From Acytostelium subglobosum LB1 (Eukaryota; Evosea; Eumycetozoa; Acytosteliales; Acytosteliaceae), in contig NW_012236528.1 of NCBI RefSeq assembly GCF_000787575.1, positions 1,400,576 through 1,464,575 on the forward strand: DNA of 64,000 bases, given 5' to 3'. Positions 58,535-64,000 of the stretch are shown here, piece by piece. The notes below the pieces were generated by a model. That model saw only the letters and a list, made by a program, of their open reading frames with translations, made no database searches and had not been told where the DNA came from. Both the position numbers and the translations under genes were made by a program. Within the stretch, counting starts at the first letter, position 1, and each line of letters starts with the position of its first letter.

Positions 58535-60126
58535 TCATGTCGATTGGGAGCTGGACTGTGTCCTCCTTCCTAAGATCTCTGCTTTCAGTCTTTCAAACAT
58601 ATCGTCTATAAAAGATGAATGATTGAATTGTGATGATGATAGGTTAGTAACCAATTTCCGTTGGACGACTACCTTGATATACACAGCTGCAACGTTACCA
58701 TTGGATGTTGATGTTGGCGGTGGTAATATCATAACGCTCTGTGATGAGTCATCTGCACTTTGAGATTGTGGCGTTGTAGTAGATTGAGTTGCGGCGGATG
58801 ATGAAGATGAGGATGCAGATGTACGTTTGGTCGCTCGTTGGGTCTTGGCCTTTGGCTTCGTCGTCAAATCCTCATGCTCATACAGTTCCCTGATAATCTC
58901 TTCAGTCGACTTTGGATTTAGACTGTCGCACTGACTGTTGTGTCGAAGTGTATACTCTTTGTGCCGAGTCTTCATAACGTCACGACTTCCATTCGTCCTC
59001 AGTCCAAGATTCTTGAGTGCGTCTTTAAGTTGTCGACTGTTCATTATTGAGTAGCAAAGCTTGGGTAGTGGAGTCAATCTAGGCGGTGTGATGATGGCCA
59101 GTTGCATTGAGTTTGCTTGACTCTTTGATGATGATGATGATAATACTGATTGTGATGGTTGTGATGATTGGATGCTATCGTCGTCGCAAAAGTCCCTGTG
59201 GCGTTGAAGGAAGGATGCTGATACCAACAGATCACATGATGGACACCTGACCTTATCGGGTAGTTTGATTGGTGCTGGAACATTGACATTGCTTTCGCCA
59301 CTGCTTGGAAGTTGGTCCAGTATGTCTGAAGTGTCATTATCGCTGTGCTGTTGTTGTTGCTGCTGACTATCTTGACTCTTGTTTGGTGAACGTGATGATC
59401 TCTTCTTGGGAGCACCCATAGCAAGTGAGTCTGACCAAAGAGAGTTTGATAAATGAATGCCTTCCTTCTGTGATCTTGAACGAGTCAGCATCCTAGAGTT
59501 GTTTCCAGGTGATTGGTCATGTGATTGTTGACTGTTGTCATCAATGTTGCTATAAGTTGATCTTGACTTCTTCTCATTGGACACCTCTGGTGAATTGAAA
59601 GGTGATGGACGTTTCTTTGTTCTAGTGTTGTTGTTGATGTTCTTCTCTGGACTGAGATGTGAATTGTTGAGTAGACCATTCGCAAGATGTACTTTAAAGC
59701 ATGTTATGATCTCATCCAACAGTCTGTTATTCTTTAGATCCGATGATGTTGCTGCCTATGTATATATATATATTTGTTAGGAAATAGGATTGGGAGACTA
59801 GATCAACGACGTCCAACATACCTTTCGACACAATGGACAATGTAGTTTAGATTGAGAAAAGTGTTTCTTAATACATAGTGAACAGTCTATTATTATTATT
59901 ATAGTTAGCTATGTATATGATGTAGTTGTAGTGTTGTCCTTGAGGTCTACGTACAGTTATGTGAACATGAAATGATCATCATTGCAATGTCAATGTAATC
60001 AAAGCATATTGGACAACGAAGTAAATCATCCATCTTTGAAGGAGATGATGTAGTTGTCAATGATGATGATGAGTATTGTACTATTGCCTGTGAAGATGAT
60101 GATGATGAGGTAGTAGTTGTATCCAT
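58535..60126 (-). CDS. rad18: RAD18-type E3 ubiquitin ligase
   Basis: Exons 60126..59955, 59886..59822, 59755..58535; 485 residues (human RAD18 is 495). With RAD6 it mono-ubiquitinates PCNA to start translesion synthesis in the nucleus. A Ser/Thr-rich leader of about 30 residues precedes a RING at about 36-80 (CPICFDYIDIAMM, CSHNYCSLCIKKH, CPLCRK), which spans all three exons and is read only after splicing. A basic Ser-rich linker, poly-Gln, a UBZ4 finger (CPSCDLLVSASFLQRHRDFC, about 230) and a SAP domain (LKDALKNLGLRTNGSRDVMK) follow. The domain order RING-UBZ-SAP is diagnostic. The tail is Ser/Thr-rich. Starts head to head with PEX1. Confidence 0.93.
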
Positions 60127-60252
60127 ATCATAAGTATTACTATCGATAAATAAACGCGCGAAGCAATGAGAATGATCAAATCACACACTTCCATTCATAC
60201 CTAATCAAACTTCAGAACTCTTTCTTCAACCATTCATGTAATAATCTTTGAG
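60127..60252. promoter_or_regulatory. 126-bp divergent promoter, RAD18 / PEX1
   Basis: The two start codons are 126 bp apart on opposite strands, so both leaders and core promoters must share this space. It includes TAAACGCGCGAAGC near 60150, a GC-rich island in AT-rich surroundings. The regulatory role is inferred from geometry only. Confidence 0.55.
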
Positions 60253-63200
60253 ATGGAGCTACACGTAACATATAAACACAGTACCAATTGCTTTGTATCT
60301 CTACCTCCAAAGTTAGTTCAATCACTGATCGCTCTTAGTGAAGTATGTGTTGAACGACAAGACAACAATAATCGTGAAGATGCTAACTATGTTGTAATGA
60401 ATGATGTAGAAGAATGCAGGGATATCTATTGGATCATTGACTTTGGAATTGTCTTGGACCGACAAGACAACAAAGAAGGAGAGACGTGTTTGGGTCGGTT
60501 GGTCTGGAGGTGCCACTGACCCATCGAGTGGTCAAGATGCAATAGAGATCAATAGTGAGATGGCTGGCTGTCTGGGACTGGCAGATCACACAAAGGTCAC
60601 GGTGAGGGCTCAACCCAATGTCAATCAAGCCGTGTCGGTACAGGTGGAGCCACTGACACCTGATGATTGGGAGATATTGGAGTTGCATCAAGAGTATCTT
60701 GAGGAACAGTTGCTCAATCAAGTCAATGTGCTGTTTCGCGATCAGGTTGTACCTGTGTGGATACATCATACCACGGTCATTCGTCTCAAGATCATCGATA
60801 CATCACCGTTCGATCTAGTAAGACTCTCTCACGATGCAGAGATCATTGTAGCACCCAAACCTCGACAAGTGGCTAGCACATCTGGCAACAACAATGCTGA
60901 AGCCCTAAAGCCTCGATATCTACTCGTTCAAGAAGTAATCACTGCAACCTCCACTACTACTACCACTGATAGTACACCTTTGAGTAATGCACAACCTCCA
61001 ACTTCATCATTCACATCCGTTGTGTTTGTCTCCAAACAGGCACTACAATCATTCCATTGGAATGAAGGTGACATTGTACAGATCAGTATAGAGCGTGGGT
61101 CATCATCGTCGGGTGATGGGAACAAGACAGATAATGACGACAATGAGACTGATGACAAGGACAATATGTCAATGCCATCATCTGGAAAGACATCATCGAC
61201 GCTATCAGTTGGCAGTGCAAAGTGTATATATGCGAGTGTGTACACCAGCTCAAGCGTACGATCCAACCAACATGTGATGGTCAGTCGCACATTACGAGCC
61301 ACTGCATCATTCCTTATCAACACACAAGTGAAGGTGCGTCTGTTGCCTCGTCACACATTGCCTCTATGTCAAATCAGCAACGTCACGATATCACAAGTGA
61401 TGTTCCAAAGTAATCACCTGCCCTTCTCACCCAAGAGTGCCAAGACCCCATTGCTTCCAGCTCACGTGATGAAGGATGTCATCAAGGAGTGGGCCGTCAA
61501 GTATCTCTCTGACTGCCAACTGTCATTGGTCAATGGCTCAGTCATCACATTGCCACCATCAACAAGGTACAACACACCATCCATTGACATCTGCTTCCAG
61601 TTCAACACACAGAGACCATCAGATCCGACTGCCAACAACAGGATGGACAAGCGACCAGACTTTGTGTCTCATCTTAACAGTACACTCACGAATCGAATCA
61701 ATGGATTCGTTGAAGGTAGTGAGACAGATGGCAACAACAATGAGAACACAAACAATGAAGAACCAAACAGGGGAAGGAATACTGCTGGTGCAGCCTTCCA
61801 GCAGACATATGGACTGTTCATGCTGGGCGCTGATTCGTTGCTCTCGGACAACATGACCATTGGCAAACTGTACAAGGTCAACAAGTTGGAGGACTTTTTC
61901 GAGATTGGTGACATTCTACCGACAAGGGTTGGTGGCATGGCAACCAAAATCAAGCAGGCAGTGGAGTATCTATCACTTCTGCTCAGAGGCGACTACTCAA
62001 TCGTACGTGATCAGCTGTACACCCCTGGTGTTGGTGGTGTCATCATTGCAGGACCTCATGGTAGTGGCAAGAGCCTTCTTGCAACCGCCCTTTGTGCTCA
62101 CTTTGCAACTAATCCAAAGACCCTGGCATGTAAGTTACAATTTATTGTTTAAATGATACAAAGTACTCACTCATTCAATCATACAGATGCTGTAAAGGTC
62201 AATTGTTCGGATCACATTGAGAGCAAGGTGGTGACGATCAGAAAGGTACTGAACAGAGCAGTCGAGAAGGTCAAGGCATCTAGACCCTCAATACTTTGGC
62301 TGGAGAACTTGGATGCTATACTGAGCAATCCTAATGAACAAGATCCAGGCTCAAAGATTAGATGTGAACAAATATGTTCCTATCTAAAAACATTGGTTAC
62401 GGTGGATGCAGCTGATCGTGAACATCCCCTGATCATTATTGCCACCACCAAGTCAACACAGTCACTTAACAAGGACATCCAGACACCAGATGTGTTTGGA
62501 CTGAACATAGACATTCCTCCACCAACCAGGGAGGAGAGATTAGAGATACTGGATATCCATTTGAAGTTGCACAATCTGTCACTATGCGATAAGGATCGAA
62601 AGGAGCAACATCACTTGAACAAGTTCTCATCGTCACTGGAGGGCTATCTACCAGTTGACTTGGAGGCACTGGTTGAGAGAAGCATTCACGTCGCATCCAT
62701 AGAGTCACTGAACGAGAACACAACAACAATCAAACAGATCAATCTGTCGGCATTGCGTGACGCCAAAGAAGGATACACACCAATCACACTCAAGGGTGTA
62801 AAGCTGCACGTCTCTGATGCTGCACAGTGGGCCGACATTGGTGGATTGGACAGCGTACGTTCAATGGTGAAGGAGACCGTTGGATACCCAGCTAAGTATC
62901 CGAGACTGTTCCAATCGTCACCGATCAGAATGAGGTCTGGTCTGCTGCTCTATGGTCCACCTGGCTGTGGCAAGACTATGTTGGCCTCATCAATCGCTGG
63001 AGAGTTTGGTCTCAACTTCATCTCGGTTAAGGGTCCCGAGCTGCTCAACAAGTACATTGGTTCGAGTGAACAAGCCGTGCGAGACATGTTCACACGAGCA
63101 TCATCTGCCACACCATGCGTTCTGTTCTTTGATGAGTTTGACTCGATCGCACCTCGTCGTGGACATGACAGCACTGGTGTCACTGATCGTGTTGTCAACC

Positions 63201-64000
63201 AGTTCCTCACCGAACTGGATGGTGTGGAGGGACTGCGCGGTGTCTATGTGCTGGCTGCCACCAGTCGGCCAGACCTCATCGATCCGGCACTACTCAGACC
63301 AGGTCGTCTCGACAAAAGTCTGTACTGCAACATACCAGAACAAAATGAGCGATTGGAGATTCTGGAGAAGTTGGCCGCCAAGATGAACATTGACAAGAAC
63401 GAGGTGTCTGCATCAGATCTTGCAGAGAGGACACCTGGATACACTGGCGCAGACCTTCGAGCTCTCATGTACAACGCACAGCTAAAGGCTATCCATGAGT
63501 TTATGAAAGAGAAGGAGCTTCAGAAGCGACAAAGACAAGAAGAGAATGCCAAGGATGAAGAGGCAGTTGGAAATACATCCATTGTCATCTTCCAACCTGG
63601 AGATGGATCCGTTGATGGAGTGGACAACCAACAGATCACCTCCAAGCCAATGACAGCTGAGGAGAAGAATATTTTATTGAAAAAGGTAAGAAAGAAGAAG
63701 TTGATGGTTCAATTGGTTGTACATATATGTATAAATACTAATCATGTTTAATCTTAGATCGAAGAGATAAAGACTCATCACCAAAAGTACACGCAGAATG
63801 GCACGTCCGATGTGACCATCCAGAAGGCTATCCAGGAGGACAAACCACCTCTTATTGGTAAAAGACACTTTGATGAGGCCTTTGAGGATTCAACAGCATC
63901 AGTGTCACCATCAGAAAGGAATAGATATGAATCAATGTATGTTCTGTTCTTTTTGGTACAACTCAACAACATCATATTAATACTATGCAACACTCATCCT
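60253..64000 (+). CDS. pex1: PEX1, peroxisomal AAA ATPase (5' and central part)
   Basis: Runs off the right edge. Exons 60253..60342, 60410..62129, 62187..63685, 63758..63936 and beyond; about 1,162 residues here (human 1,283). PEX1 with PEX6 pulls ubiquitinated PEX5 receptor out of the peroxisomal membrane. The double-psi-barrel N domain (SLTLELSW, VWVGWSGG) is at about 35-180 and a long middle region follows. D1 has Walker A GPHGSGKS (about 570) and a degenerate Walker B (ILWLENLDA). D2 has GPPGCGKT and FFDEFDSIAPRRG, with RPGRLDK. Thus D2 is the conserved ATPase, as in other PEX1. The second exon begins KNAGISIGS after a GTAG acceptor; reading straight through the intron hits no PEX1-like sequence. 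The last visible exon is Lys/Glu/Ser-rich. Confidence 0.93.

Overview
The window is nuclear DNA of a social amoeba (dictyostelid). Severin kinase and golvesin have their closest recognisable relatives in Dictyostelium. Genes are closely packed and on both strands. Introns are short (about 55-130 bp), GTAAGT/GTATGT..AG, and carry (ATCA)n runs. Intergenic DNA is AT-rich and full of simple repeats. Exons are richer in G+C than in D. discoideum, so this is probably not that species; I cannot name it. No tRNA, rRNA, transposon or virus-like element was recognised.

Layout. 1-1096: 5' part of a secreted GMC oxidoreductase (-). 3173-5229: eIF3h and EMC7 (+). 5298-9402: one large secreted-protein locus (-) with SdrD_B repeats, a mucin-like linker and an M66 metalloprotease, in which a roughly 0.5 kb coding block lies backwards between inverted repeats. 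10104-11479: P2X receptor (+). 11497-26839: a VPS13-family lipid transfer protein of about 4,937 residues (-), tail to tail with P2X. 27917-29516: severin kinase (+). 30046-35252: mitochondrial calcium uniporter MCU (+), an M14 carboxypeptidase (-) and the uniporter regulator MICU (-). 35500-42990: a small secreted Cys-rich protein, a TTBK-like kinase ending in a CAAX box, prefoldin 1, an RBR ubiquitin ligase, gene fragments and a secreted beta-helix protein (all -). 43530-48169: P5C dehydrogenase (-), a cytochrome b5/reductase fusion (+) and PEX11 (-). 48760-52931: three (+) genes for secreted or membrane proteins, the last being golvesin. 54346-58399: a DHA2 drug/H+ antiporter and enolase (+). 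58535-64000: RAD18 (-) and PEX1 (+), head to head across 126 bp.

Working together. Most neighbours are unrelated housekeeping genes. The main functional link is MCU and MICU, which form one mitochondrial calcium channel and lie within about 5 kb. P2X (calcium-permeable) is 20 kb away, and PEX11 and PEX1 both serve peroxisomes. The items most worth a second look are the inverted block in the M66 locus, the CAAX-tailed kinase with an ATG-only first exon, the MCU signature variant, the apparently dead beta-lactamase fold in golvesin, and the strand-polarised (ATCA)n repeats in introns. Exon boundaries were inferred by eye from splice sites and frame continuity.
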